A stretch of DNA of 13,760 bases, from NCBI GenBank assembly GCA_029933565.1, contig JAOZNY010000008.1, forward strand, positions 5,670 to 19,429. The letters are read 5' to 3'. This DNA comes from Bacteroidales bacterium. Lineage in GTDB: Bacteria > Bacteroidota > Bacteroidia > Bacteroidales > F082. Position 1 is the first letter of the stretch. Every line of letters starts with the position of its first letter. Shown here one piece after another: positions 1-6,626 of this stretch. Both the position numbers and the translations under genes were made by a program. The notes under the pieces are model-generated. The model saw nothing but the letters and a program-made list of their open reading frames with translations. It had not been told where the DNA came from and ran no database searches.

Positions 1-3000
1 TGATAGATAAAATACAGGATCGTTAATTTGATAATCTTCTACTCCCCACGAAACATCGCCACGAACAAAATACCCCAAAAGATGAATACGAGCACCAAAC
101 CCAAAGCCTCCAACAATTGGTTCTTTTTGCCTAATTACAGAAATATTAAAGGGCCCGCTTGTGATATACTTTGTAAATAAGGCATTCTCCTCGCTATAAG
201 GATTCGGACCTGTCCATGCTGTTCCAATATCGCCAAATGTTACAAGTTGAAAATTTCGTAAAAAACTGGAACTCAGTGGTGTGGTTGATAAATATTGAAA
301 TATGGGAAATCTCAATTCAGAATTAATAACAACAAAATTATTCCCATTTCTTACATTCTGATAAAAGCCTCGCATATTTGTAGCAAGAGTTTGATAGGCA
401 TAATTTTGTTCATAATCTATTGGTGTATCGATACCAAATTTTGCAAAGGGCCAATTATCAACACCTCCCATATAATAAATCAATGGGCTTGCCCCAAAAG
501 AAGTACTAGCAGCAATTCGATTAGCCCAGATAAACGACCGATGAATACGAAGGTAATGCCTAAAATCGAAACCTAAAACAAATAAATTATACTGCCTGTC
601 AAGCTTAACAAATGATTTGTCAGACAATGCCCCAAACATAATATTGTATTCTGCAAATAACTTATATCTCGTACCTACTAAAAGGTTCATCCCCAGCGAT
701 CTGGTATTATCAAAAATCAACTCCCCTTTTAAACCACCCCAATTGGCATAAGTATTTGGTATTTCAAGGTTAACCTGATCTATTGCCATGTTTACATACA
801 TGTCGTTGCGGTATTGTGCTGTACCCCTTAAACTCAAAGCTTCGTTAAAAGGCCATTTCAACATATAAAAAATTTCGTGTGTATGTATCCTTAACAACGA
901 AAATCCATTGAAGGATTCCAGAGTATTTCGATGGAAAACAATTTCTTTGTCAAGACGTTTTTTTAAGTTAGCATAACTGGCGATATATTCGTTATTCATA
1001 AAATCGAAGTTAAATCTAACACCGCCAATAAGTCTGTGGTCCTCCATCAAATCTGTTAAGCCAACCTTTAAAAAAATATTGAAACCCGGGTTAAGGTAAA
1101 TTGGTGACCGTCCACCTGTAAATGGCTGATAACTATAATTTATATAATTGAAATCTACTTGAGAAGTCAATTCACTTATAAAATATGAAACATAGTAATT
1201 TCGTCTTTTAGGAATTTTAAATACGTCACTACCCGTTGCTCCTAGCGTAAGCAATCCTGACACTCCACCTTTTCCAGTAGGGGTTTTTATGGTTCCCCTT
1301 CCCGAAATTCGACCTAATACTTCTTTGCCGTCCTTATCGGCATAAACCATATAAAACCTTTTTAATTTAGGTTTCTCCAAAACCGGTTCTTTATCTTTTA
1401 ACTCTGTAGTATCTGATATTTCCTTTGGCTTTATCCTTGGTTTAGGCTTCAATGCCTGATATTTTTTCTTCTCAGAAGCCATAAAAAAAGTAGTCCCTAA
1501 TAAAGGTTCTTCCATTTGCTGGTAAGCAGAAGTAGAATTTAAATAGATTTTCCAAAGGTTGTCATGAAAAACAAGAAAAGCATCTTTATTACTTTTTGGT
1601 GCTGTATTTTTAGAAATTATATTCCTTGAAAGGTTCGTGATTGCCTTGGTGTTTACAAAATATCTGTAATGCACAGTTGTGTCAACCGAACTTACAGTAC
1701 TGTCAATTATTGCAAGATAATTGTTTACCACCCCGTTTTCATCACTTAAATATGTTATTTGATTATATCCAAAACTTTCGGCCTGAAACTCATTTGCAAT
1801 AGGGGTTTGTGTTATCCGTTTTAATACCGGATTATGTGTTTTATAGTCATAAACAAAAAGATCGAAGTTAGTACTAAACCCATTGAATTCATTTTTTTTC
1901 CATTCAATTGTGTCATTTATTCTATTTGATGAAAATACAATCTGCGTTGAATTATTGATAAATCTTGGATTTAGGTCGGAAGCAATATCATTTGTAATTT
2001 TCTCGAATGAACTGGCTGCAATATTGAAAACAAACAAATCTGATTGCCCTTTTTGCACGGCAGACATTACCATAAACCTTCCATCGTCGGAATATGCGAA
2101 ATCGGTTATTTTTTGAACCTCATAGAAGTTTTGTTTTGCGAATTTTTTTTCTTCAATATCATAGAGATATAAGCGTGGAAGACCCTTTTCCTCAATAACA
2201 ATTGCCAGATGTTTACCTGTGGGATGCCACGATAACAGGGGGTAACTATAATCTGTTTTTGTGTCGATCATAACACCCTCTTTCATAATTTTTTTCTTCT
2301 TACCCGTTTCAAGATTGTACAACCAAACCTTAAATTTTCCCATTTCGTTTGATGTGTAGGCAATATGTTTACCAAAAGGACTAAGGGTAGGTTTTCCAAT
2401 TATTCTATGCTCCTTGTATTTTATTGGCAGAAGAGATTCGGGTAGTAATTCATTGCCAGCAAATTGTTGATATTCTTTTAAATAGTATGCCTGCCATTCT
2501 TTTACCAATGTTTTAAAAGGCAAGCCAATTACATACATAAAGCCTTTCTCAATACTGTTGCTTGCGCTGGTCATATGAATAATATTGCTCACGCTTGACT
2601 TGCCGTAACGAAGTGCAATAAACCTCCAAAGCGAATGTCCGGCATAAACAGCATCATTACCATTCAGATTATTAACTTTTTTGTAACGTCCCGAAAGGAC
2701 ACCATCACGAACATGGTTATCGAATTCCACACTCCAGTCGTCACTTAAATATGAAACAAGCCCAATTTTATACCAGTCGGGCATTGAAAAAAAAGTTGAT
2801 GTTTTAACTTGTTTGCCCATTGTTCCTCCAAACATCATTTGGTTAAACAACACTTCGGCAATGCCTGCCCTAATCTGTTTTTGCAAATTAATATGATTGC
2901 CATCAAAATACAACATTACTTTTGAGCCAATAATATGTGTTACACCCCCAGTGTTGTAATCCTGATCGGAGACAAGCCCAATATTACTTTGTTTAAGGTC

Positions 3001-3273
3001 GGAAAGTGTGTTGAAAATAACAAACTGTAATCTTTTGTCGAGCCCACTTTCAATTTTGTTTTCCAATAAAGGGATTTGCTTTTGAGCATACTGGGCGGTG
3101 TATTGAGCCAATTCCTTACCGTTACGGTAGAAGTAAGTATCGAAATCATCAAATTTGTAAAATGTCCATAAAAACTCCTGATATTGAACTCGGTTCTTAC
3201 CAAAGGTCATATTTGAGCCATTATAAAACTGAGGGAAAGCAATTACAGGAATCAACATTATTATTAACACCAT
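1..3273 (-). CDS. Outer-membrane protein: degenerate peptidase-MA-like domain, TolB-like propeller and C-terminal BamA/D15-like barrel (C-terminus cut by window edge)
   Basis: The minus-strand frame is open for 1091 codons from the ATG at 3273 to base 1. It begins with a hydrophobic export signal (residues 1-15, ending near AFPQF). Residues about 25-260 resemble the peptidase-MA (gluzincin) fold but lack its zinc ligands (AGIAE at 136-140, PDWYKIGL at 165-172). Residues about 280-560 hold repeated TolB/WD40-like blade motifs such as LSPFGKHIAYTSN, WHPTGKHLAI, YSDDGRFMVM and INNSTQIVFSSNR. A charged linker rich in Lys, Pro and Glu follows, then from about 640 amphipathic strands typical of a surface-antigen/Omp85-like barrel, with late motifs GFGFGARIHLLGYFVRGD and an ending at FYLS. 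Such barrels usually end in an aromatic residue, so only a few residues are probably missing. No POTRA domains were recognised. Function is unknown; location in the outer membrane with the propeller in the periplasm is inferred. The true start may be upstream of 3273, because the ATG form has no positively charged n-region. Confidence 0.85.
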   Translation of the reverse strand, partial: MVLIIMLIPVIAFPQFYNGSNMTFGKNRVQYQEFLWTFYKFDDFDTYFYRNGKELAQYTAQYAQKQIPLLENKIESGLDKRLQFVIFNTLSDLKQSNIGLVSDQDYNTGGVTHIIGSKVMLYFDGNHINLQKQIRAGIAEVLFNQMMFGGTMGKQVKTSTFFSMPDWYKIGLVSYLSDDWSVEFDNHVRDGVLSGRYKKVNNLNGNDAVYAGHSLWRFIALRYGKSSVSNIIHMTSASNSIEKGFMYVIGLPFKTLVKEWQAYYLKEYQQFAGNELLPESLLPIKYKEHRIIGKPTLSPFGKHIAYTSNEMGKFKVWLYNLETGKKKKIMKEGVMIDTKTDYSYPLLSWHPTGKHLAIVIEEKGLPRLYLYDIEEKKFAKQNFYEVQKITDFAYSDDGRFMVMSAVQKGQSDLFVFNIAASSFEKITNDIASDLNPRFINNSTQIVFSSNRINDTIEWKKNEFNGFSTNFDLFVYDYKTHNPVLKRITQTPIANEFQAESFGYNQITYLSDENGVVNNYLAIIDSTVSSVDTTVHYRYFVNTKAITNLSRNIISKNTAPKSNKDAFLVFHDNLWKIYLNSTSAYQQMEEPLLGTTFFMASEKKKYQALKPKPRIKPKEISDTTELKDKEPVLEKPKLKRFYMVYADKDGKEVLGRISGRGTIKTPTGKGGVSGLLTLGATGSDVFKIPKRRNYYVSYFISELTSQVDFNYINYSYQPFTGGRSPIYLNPGFNIFLKVGLTDLMEDHRLIGGVRFNFDFMNNEYIASYANLKKRLDKEIVFHRNTLESFNGFSLLRIHTHEIFYMLKWPFNEALSLRGTAQYRNDMYVNMAIDQVNLEIPNTYANWGGLKGELIFDNTRSLGMNLLVGTRYKLFAEYNIMFGALSDKSFVKLDRQYNLFVLGFDFRHYLRIHRSFIWANRIAASTSFGASPLIYYMGGVDNWPFAKFGIDTPIDYEQNYAYQTLATNMRGFYQNVRNGNNFVVINSELRFPIFQYLSTTPLSSSFLRNFQLVTFGDIGTAWTGPNPYSEENALFTKYITSGPFNISVIRQKEPIVGGFGFGARIHLLGYFVRGDVSWGVEDYQINDPVFYLS

Positions 3274-3374
3274 TCCCCATGTTAATGGAAAACTATTCTG
3301 AACAGCCCTATTTTTATGGTTTTCTTTAATGTTTACTTGATTTTGAAAAATGCTAAATTAAAACAAAAATTAAA

Positions 3375-3382
3375 CAAAAATA
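3375..3382 (-). promoter_or_regulatory. Candidate -7 element for the outer-membrane protein gene
   Basis: On the minus strand this reads TATTTTTG, an exact match to the Bacteroidota -7 consensus TAnnTTTG. No convincing -33 TTG was found at 19-21 bases. It lies about 100 bases before the ATG at 3273, or about 45 before a possible ATT start at 3330. Short AT-rich motifs match easily by chance, so this is tentative. Confidence 0.35.
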
Positions 3383-3410
3383 TCAACAAATCTCGACAAA
3401 GAATAATATA

Positions 3411-3418
3411 TAACTTTA
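3411..3418 (+). promoter_or_regulatory. Weak -7-like element for the MBL-fold hydrolase
   Basis: TAACTTTA matches TAnnTTTG at all but the last base and ends 17 bases before the ATG at 3436. No TTTG lies at the expected distance upstream. The divergent genes here share only 162 bp of spacer, so some promoter must lie close by. Confidence 0.25.
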
Positions 3419-3435
3419 CCGAAAATTTATTTTTT

Positions 3436-4092
3436 ATGATTACGATAAAAAGATTTGCTTTCAACCCCTATCAGGTTAATACTTATATTTTAAATGATGA
3501 AACTGGTGATTGTGTTATTATTGACCCAGGAATGGATGGTGAACAGGAAAAACAAAAATTTGATGATTATATTTCCAGCAACAAACTTAAGCCGGTAAAA
3601 CTCCTTAATACCCATGCCCACATCGACCATATTATTGCCAACGAATATGTTTCGGAGAAATATGGTATAAAATTATTTGCTCACGAACACAGTGGTTATT
3701 TTCTTGACGAAGCACAAGTTTATGCAAGTACATTTGGGTTAAATATGGATGGAGTTAAAGAAATTGATGAGTTTTTAAGTGATGATGAATTTGTAGAATT
3801 TGGCAAATCGAAACTAAAAATTCTGGATACCCCTGGTCATGCCGATGGCAGCATTTGTTTTTATAGTGAAGAAGATAAATTTGTTATAACAGGCGATGTT
3901 CTTTTCCGCGAAAGTATTGGCAGAACAGACCTAAAAACAGGCAATTATGATCTGCTACAAAAAAGCATCTGGGAAAAACTCTTTACACTTCCGGGCGAAA
4001 CAACCGCCTATCCCGGACACGGACCAGAGACACAAATTGGATTTGAAAAACTGCATAATCCTTTTGTTGCTATTGGGAAGGATTTGGACTAG
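3436..4092 (+). CDS. GloB/YcbL-like metallo-beta-lactamase-fold hydrolase
   Basis: A 218-residue cytosolic protein with the full metallo-beta-lactamase metal-binding set: THAHIDH at 59-65, TPGH with His135, TGD with Asp154 and PGHGP with His195. The motif order and short length match the single-domain, glyoxalase-II-like group (YcbL type). That group is related to hydroxyacylglutathione hydrolase but lacks the longer C-terminal substrate-binding helices of classical GloB. Thioester or related ester hydrolysis is likely; the true substrate is unknown, and many Bacteroidota lack glutathione. The frame is open upstream to an ATG at 3316, but the 40 extra residues are Lys/Asn-rich and family homology begins at MITIKRFAFNPYQ, so 3436 is preferred. 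A hairpin with a T-tract directly follows the stop codon. Confidence 0.9.
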   Translation: MITIKRFAFNPYQVNTYILNDETGDCVIIDPGMDGEQEKQKFDDYISSNKLKPVKLLNTHAHIDHIIANEYVSEKYGIKLFAHEHSGYFLDEAQVYASTFGLNMDGVKEIDEFLSDDEFVEFGKSKLKILDTPGHADGSICFYSEEDKFVITGDVLFRESIGRTDLKTGNYDLLQKSIWEKLFTLPGETTAYPGHGPETQIGFEKLHNPFVAIGKDLD

Positions 4093-4121
4093 CAAAGTTG
4101 CAAACTTTGTTTTATTTATTT
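4093..4121 (+). terminator. Intrinsic terminator-like hairpin after the MBL gene
   Basis: A perfect 7-bp stem, CAAAGTT (4093-4099) pairing with AACTTTG (4103-4109), has a GCA loop and is followed by TTTTATTTATTT. It abuts the stop codon at 4090-4092. The stem is AT-rich and therefore weak, but its position and T-tract fit a terminator for the plus-strand gene. It is also the first unit of a larger hairpin array. Confidence 0.55.
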
Positions 4122-4223
4122 GGGTTAAGTTACAAACTTAACCCAGTTCACAGGTTGCAAACTTGTTTTATTATTTGGGATAAGTTACAAACTTAACCCA
4201 GAGAGGTTGTAAACTTAACTCAG
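4093..4223 (+). repeat. Array of five hairpins on a GTT-N3-AAC core
   Basis: Five inverted repeats share the pattern (A/G)GTT-loop-AACTT with 3-base loops GCA, ACA, GCA, ACA and GTA in order. Hairpin 2 (4121-4145) is a perfect 11-bp stem, TGGGTTAAGTT against AACTTAACCCA. Hairpin 4 (4176-4200) is the same with one mismatch. Hairpins 1 (4093-4109), 3 (4151-4165) and 5 (4204-4216) are shorter. Hairpins 1+2 and 3+4 form a two-hairpin unit repeated with a 57-base shift; the next partial unit follows after 52 bases. T-tracts follow hairpins 1 and 3. The array fills most of the spacer between two convergent genes, so it could be a compound terminator, a REP-like palindromic repeat cluster, or both. 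Confidence 0.75.
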
Positions 4224-4267
4224 TCCTGTTTAAGTTTTAAAAATTGGGTTTTTAATGCTAATTATTA

Positions 4268-4282
4268 GTTGCTAGAAGCAAC
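4268..4282 (-). terminator. Small hairpin downstream of the DUF4143 ATPase gene
   Basis: GTTGCT (4268-4273) pairs with AGCAAC (4277-4282) around an AGA loop, 17 bases past the end of the minus-strand ATPase gene. On that strand the following bases are mixed A/T rather than a clean T-tract, so a terminator role is only a possibility. Confidence 0.25.
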
Positions 4283-4298
4283 ATTATGCCAAACTTAT

Positions 4299-5426
4299 TT
4301 ATACCCCCACAAAATCCCAGATATTTTCAGGGTTGATTGTATTAAGTCTTGCATTGGGGTAGTTTACTGTAAATGTTTTGGGGAAATATACTTTTTTGTT
4401 AGGATTCCATTTTATTTCAAATGCAGTAAGTTGTCCGTTGTATTCTTCAAGATAGTCTATCTCCTGTTGTTGCGCAGTTCTCCAGAAATACCTATTGGCA
4501 TATATTTTATTATAACTCAAATACTTCATCCTCTCACTTACTACAAAGTTTTCCCACAATGCACCAACATCGGTTCTTTGGTCTAACAAACTGTAATTAC
4601 CAATTATGGCATTTCGAATGCCATTGTCATAGAAATAAAACTTCCTTCCCTTTTTTATTTCATTACGTACATTTCGGTTGAATGAACGCAACCTAAAAAT
4701 GATAAAAGCCCTTTCAAGCAAGCCAATATATTTTTGAACAGTGTGCGGATTGGAGCCAAGTAATTGTGCCAATTCATTAAATGAGACTTCGGAACCAAGT
4801 TGAAGGGCGAGGGCTTCCAATAAAGATTCAATAAATTCTGGTTTACGCATATCCTGAAACGAAAACACATCCTTAAACAAATAACTGCCACTAAGATTTT
4901 TTAATATTTCAATTTCATTACCCTGATTATTAATTACGTCAGGATACATTCCAAAAACCATACGGTATTGCAGATTACGACTTTCCTCAAGAAAACCAAA
5001 ATGGTCAACAAGTTCTTTTAATGAGAATGGGAAAAGATGATATTCAAATTTCCGTCCGGTAAGTGGCTCATTTATTTCGTTGGATAAATCAAAAGATGAA
5101 GAACCTGAAACAAACAATTGTTTTGGTTTTATTTGATCAGTAATCAACTTCAAGGTTAAACCAATATTTTTTACCCTTTGAGCCTCATCAATAAAAATGA
5201 TGTTGTTGTTTCCAATTATCCTTTTTATTTGATTAACTGAAACATCGGTAAGGGCTTTTTTAATTTCATTGTTATCACAATCAAGAAAAATTGATTTCGT
5301 ATTTATTGTTTGTTCAATGCTATTTAACAGAGTTGATTTCCCAACCTGCCTAGGGCCAAATATTATAATGGCTTTTCCTTTTCCAATTTTACCTGAAACA
5401 ATATTTTGTAGGCTGCGTGCTATCAT
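4299..5426 (-). CDS. AAA-family ATPase with DUF4143 C-terminal domain
   Basis: A 375-residue protein of the widespread AAA_14/DUF4143 group. Walker A is GPRQVGKS at 24-31 and Walker B is IIFIDEAQ at 76-83. A sensor-like VSGSSS lies at 106-111. Residues about 195-250 look like a winged helix (SFNELAQLLGSNPHTVQKYI). The C-terminal part carries the signature LWENFVVSE at 290-298, then EID at 322-324 and FEIKW at 336-340, a PD-(D/E)xK nuclease-like pattern. Length is typical and no truncation is seen. The family has no firmly established role; it is found as mobile-looking single genes in many bacteria and archaea. It stands alone here, facing the MBL gene tail-to-tail, with its own promoter inside a duplicated 32-bp repeat. 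The first ATG is used, 8 bases after the -7 box, so the leader is probably very short or absent. Confidence 0.9.
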   Translation of the reverse strand: MIARSLQNIVSGKIGKGKAIIIFGPRQVGKSTLLNSIEQTINTKSIFLDCDNNEIKKALTDVSVNQIKRIIGNNNIIFIDEAQRVKNIGLTLKLITDQIKPKQLFVSGSSSFDLSNEINEPLTGRKFEYHLFPFSLKELVDHFGFLEESRNLQYRMVFGMYPDVINNQGNEIEILKNLSGSYLFKDVFSFQDMRKPEFIESLLEALALQLGSEVSFNELAQLLGSNPHTVQKYIGLLERAFIIFRLRSFNRNVRNEIKKGRKFYFYDNGIRNAIIGNYSLLDQRTDVGALWENFVVSERMKYLSYNKIYANRYFWRTAQQQEIDYLEEYNGQLTAFEIKWNPNKKVYFPKTFTVNYPNARLNTINPENIWDFVGV

Positions 5427-5434
5427 TTTTTCTG

Positions 5435-5464
5435 CAAATATAATAATAATGAATCGTAATTCAA
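5435..5464 (-). promoter_or_regulatory. Promoter of the DUF4143 ATPase gene
   Basis: On the minus strand TTG (5464-5462) is followed after 19 bases by TATATTTG (5442-5435), an exact TAnnTTTG -7 box. The start codon is at 5426, so transcription would begin almost at the ATG. The spacer between the two boxes holds the dyad GAAT-TACG-ATTC, a suitable position for a repressor to block transcription. Confidence 0.65.
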
Positions 5465-5502
5465 TAATATTATAATAATAATGAATCGTAATTCAATAAT
5501 AT
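5439..5502. repeat. Perfect 32-bp tandem duplication with internal dyad
   Basis: Bases 5439-5470 and 5471-5502 are identical over 32 positions. Each copy contains GAATCGTAATTC, an inverted repeat (GAAT/ATTC) around CGTA, with imperfect AT-rich arms that extend the symmetry to about 28 bp (10 of 12 positions pair per arm). The copy nearer the ATPase gene spans its -33/-7 spacer. The duplication fills nearly all of the 81-bp gap between the glycosyltransferase stop and the ATPase start. Confidence 0.9.
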
Positions 5503-5507
5503 TATGT

Positions 5508-6509
5508 CTAACCTAGATTAGAGTTTGTAAATTCAGCAACTTTCTCCACAATAAACTCCTCATCCTGCCCCAGCATGCACTCAAAATGTTTTTTCGGACA
5601 TTTGGTAAAACCAAGTTTGCTACAAGGGCGACACTTTAGATCTTTCATTTCGGAAATTACAAATTTATTTTCCCTTTCAGGTAAGTAAGGATACATCCCA
5701 AACTCAGGGACTGTATTTCCCCACAAACTAATTATCGGCTTTTTAAAAGCAGCAGCAATATGCATCAATCCGGTGTCGTTTGTGATTACCAGTTTCGATT
5801 GCTCAACAATGGATGCAGAACCATTTAATGAAAACTGTCCACAGACATTGAAAACAGATTTATTTCCAGCCAGTTTAATAATTTCATCGCCTCTCTTTTT
5901 ATCATCTTCTCCTCCAAGTAAAACAATTGAAATTTTAAGTTTAGAAATAATTGAAGCAACTTTTTCGGCAGGCATTATTTTTGTAAAATGCTGTCCGCCA
6001 ATAACCCAGGAAACAAATCCATTTTCGAGGGATTTATCAATTATAGTTGGGTTAATCTTTTCTTTTTCCGGGTAAAAATATTCAAGTCCTTTGCCATCAT
6101 TTTTCACGCCTAGTGAACTTACTGCCTCAAAATACCGTTCTACAATGTGCTTTTCGGGTAGGCTGTTTATTTTAAAATTCACCAACAACCACTTTTCAAT
6201 ATTCAATTTATGGAAACTCGCAAAAGGTGCATTAAGTGCTTTAACTATTCTGTGCGAACGAATGTTTTTTTGCAAATCAACAATAAAATCAAAGTTCTCT
6301 TTTTTTAGTTTTTTAGTAATTTCTGAAGTACTTTTTTCAAACAAATGCACAACATCCACATTTGGGTTATTTTCTGAAATAGTGGCATACTGTTTTTTTG
6401 TGAGCACATGAAGTTCACAATTCAATTGTTCTTTCAGTGCCCTCATAACCGGTGTTGTTAAAACAATGTCACCTATTGAACTAAAACGTATGAGGAGAAT
6501 CTTTTTCAA
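5508..6509 (-). CDS. Glycosyltransferase family 9 (ADP-heptose:LPS heptosyltransferase-like)
   Basis: A 333-residue GT-B glycosyltransferase of family 9, the family of WaaC, WaaF and WaaQ. The N-terminal signature RFSSIGDIVLTTPVMRAL spans residues 8-25, with the conserved GD pair at 13-14. The C-terminal nucleotide-sugar site is TNDTGLMHIAAAFKKP (243-258), followed by SLWG. A cysteine cluster (C293, C296, C304, C311) follows, possibly a metal-binding or disulfide site; its role is unknown. The expected job is adding a heptose-like sugar to lipid A core at the inner face of the cytoplasmic membrane. The sugar donor cannot be read from sequence, and no other LPS genes lie beside it. It is transcribed divergently from trpS with its own promoter. 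Length is normal and the start is the first ATG of the frame. Confidence 0.88.
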   Translation of the reverse strand: MKKILLIRFSSIGDIVLTTPVMRALKEQLNCELHVLTKKQYATISENNPNVDVVHLFEKSTSEITKKLKKENFDFIVDLQKNIRSHRIVKALNAPFASFHKLNIEKWLLVNFKINSLPEKHIVERYFEAVSSLGVKNDGKGLEYFYPEKEKINPTIIDKSLENGFVSWVIGGQHFTKIMPAEKVASIISKLKISIVLLGGEDDKKRGDEIIKLAGNKSVFNVCGQFSLNGSASIVEQSKLVITNDTGLMHIAAAFKKPIISLWGNTVPEFGMYPYLPERENKFVISEMKDLKCRPCSKLGFTKCPKKHFECMLGQDEEFIVEKVAEFTNSNLG

Positions 6510-6530
6510 TTCTTAAGAATATGTTTGCTG

Positions 6531-6560
6531 CAAAGGTAAATTAAGATTTGCAATAGCCAA
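6531..6560 (-). promoter_or_regulatory. Promoter of the family-9 glycosyltransferase gene
   Basis: On the minus strand TTG (6560-6558) is followed after exactly 19 bases by TACCTTTG (6538-6531), an exact TAnnTTTG match. The start codon is 21 bases further on. The spacing equals that at the ATPase promoter. Confidence 0.65.
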
Positions 6561-6591
6561 CAAATCTAATTACTTACAAAAGCATTTTTCC

Positions 6592-6599
6592 TATTTTTG
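6592..6599 (+). promoter_or_regulatory. Candidate -7 element for the trpS operon
   Basis: TATTTTTG matches TAnnTTTG exactly and ends 27 bases before the trpS ATG. No TTG is present 19-21 bases upstream (TTA at 6570-6572 is the nearest approximation), so the call rests on one box and its position in the divergent spacer. Confidence 0.5.
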
Positions 6600-6626
6600 C
6601 CACCATAAAACTATTAAGATTAAAAA

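Noticed and set aside
2940..3203. An 87-codon minus-strand open frame overlapping the N-terminal part of the large outer-membrane protein gene
   Set aside because: It lies in another frame of the same strand. The overlapping long frame shows a signal peptide and domain structure, while this one has no recognisable features.
3316..3435. Upstream ATG extending the MBL-fold hydrolase by 40 residues
   Set aside because: The added residues are low-complexity Lys/Asn/Phe sequence, contain the divergent promoter region, and family homology starts at the ATG at 3436.
3947..4141. A 64-codon plus-strand open frame overlapping the end of the MBL gene and the hairpin array
   Set aside because: It is an out-of-frame shadow of the MBL coding sequence that reads into the repeats; no family resemblance.
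4269..4586. A 105-codon plus-strand frame antisense to the end of the DUF4143 ATPase gene
   Set aside because: Antisense shadow with a cysteine- and phenylalanine-rich translation; the minus-strand gene has clear domain motifs across this region.
5439..5502. 32-bp tandem repeat considered as the start of a CRISPR array or an attachment site
   Set aside because: The two copies are directly adjacent with no spacer, and no integrase, cas gene or mobile element is nearby.
5773..6411. Two plus-strand frames of about 100 codons antisense to the glycosyltransferase gene
   Set aside because: The translations are Ser/Phe/Cys-rich, as expected for the complement of a real gene, and no start context or family features were seen.
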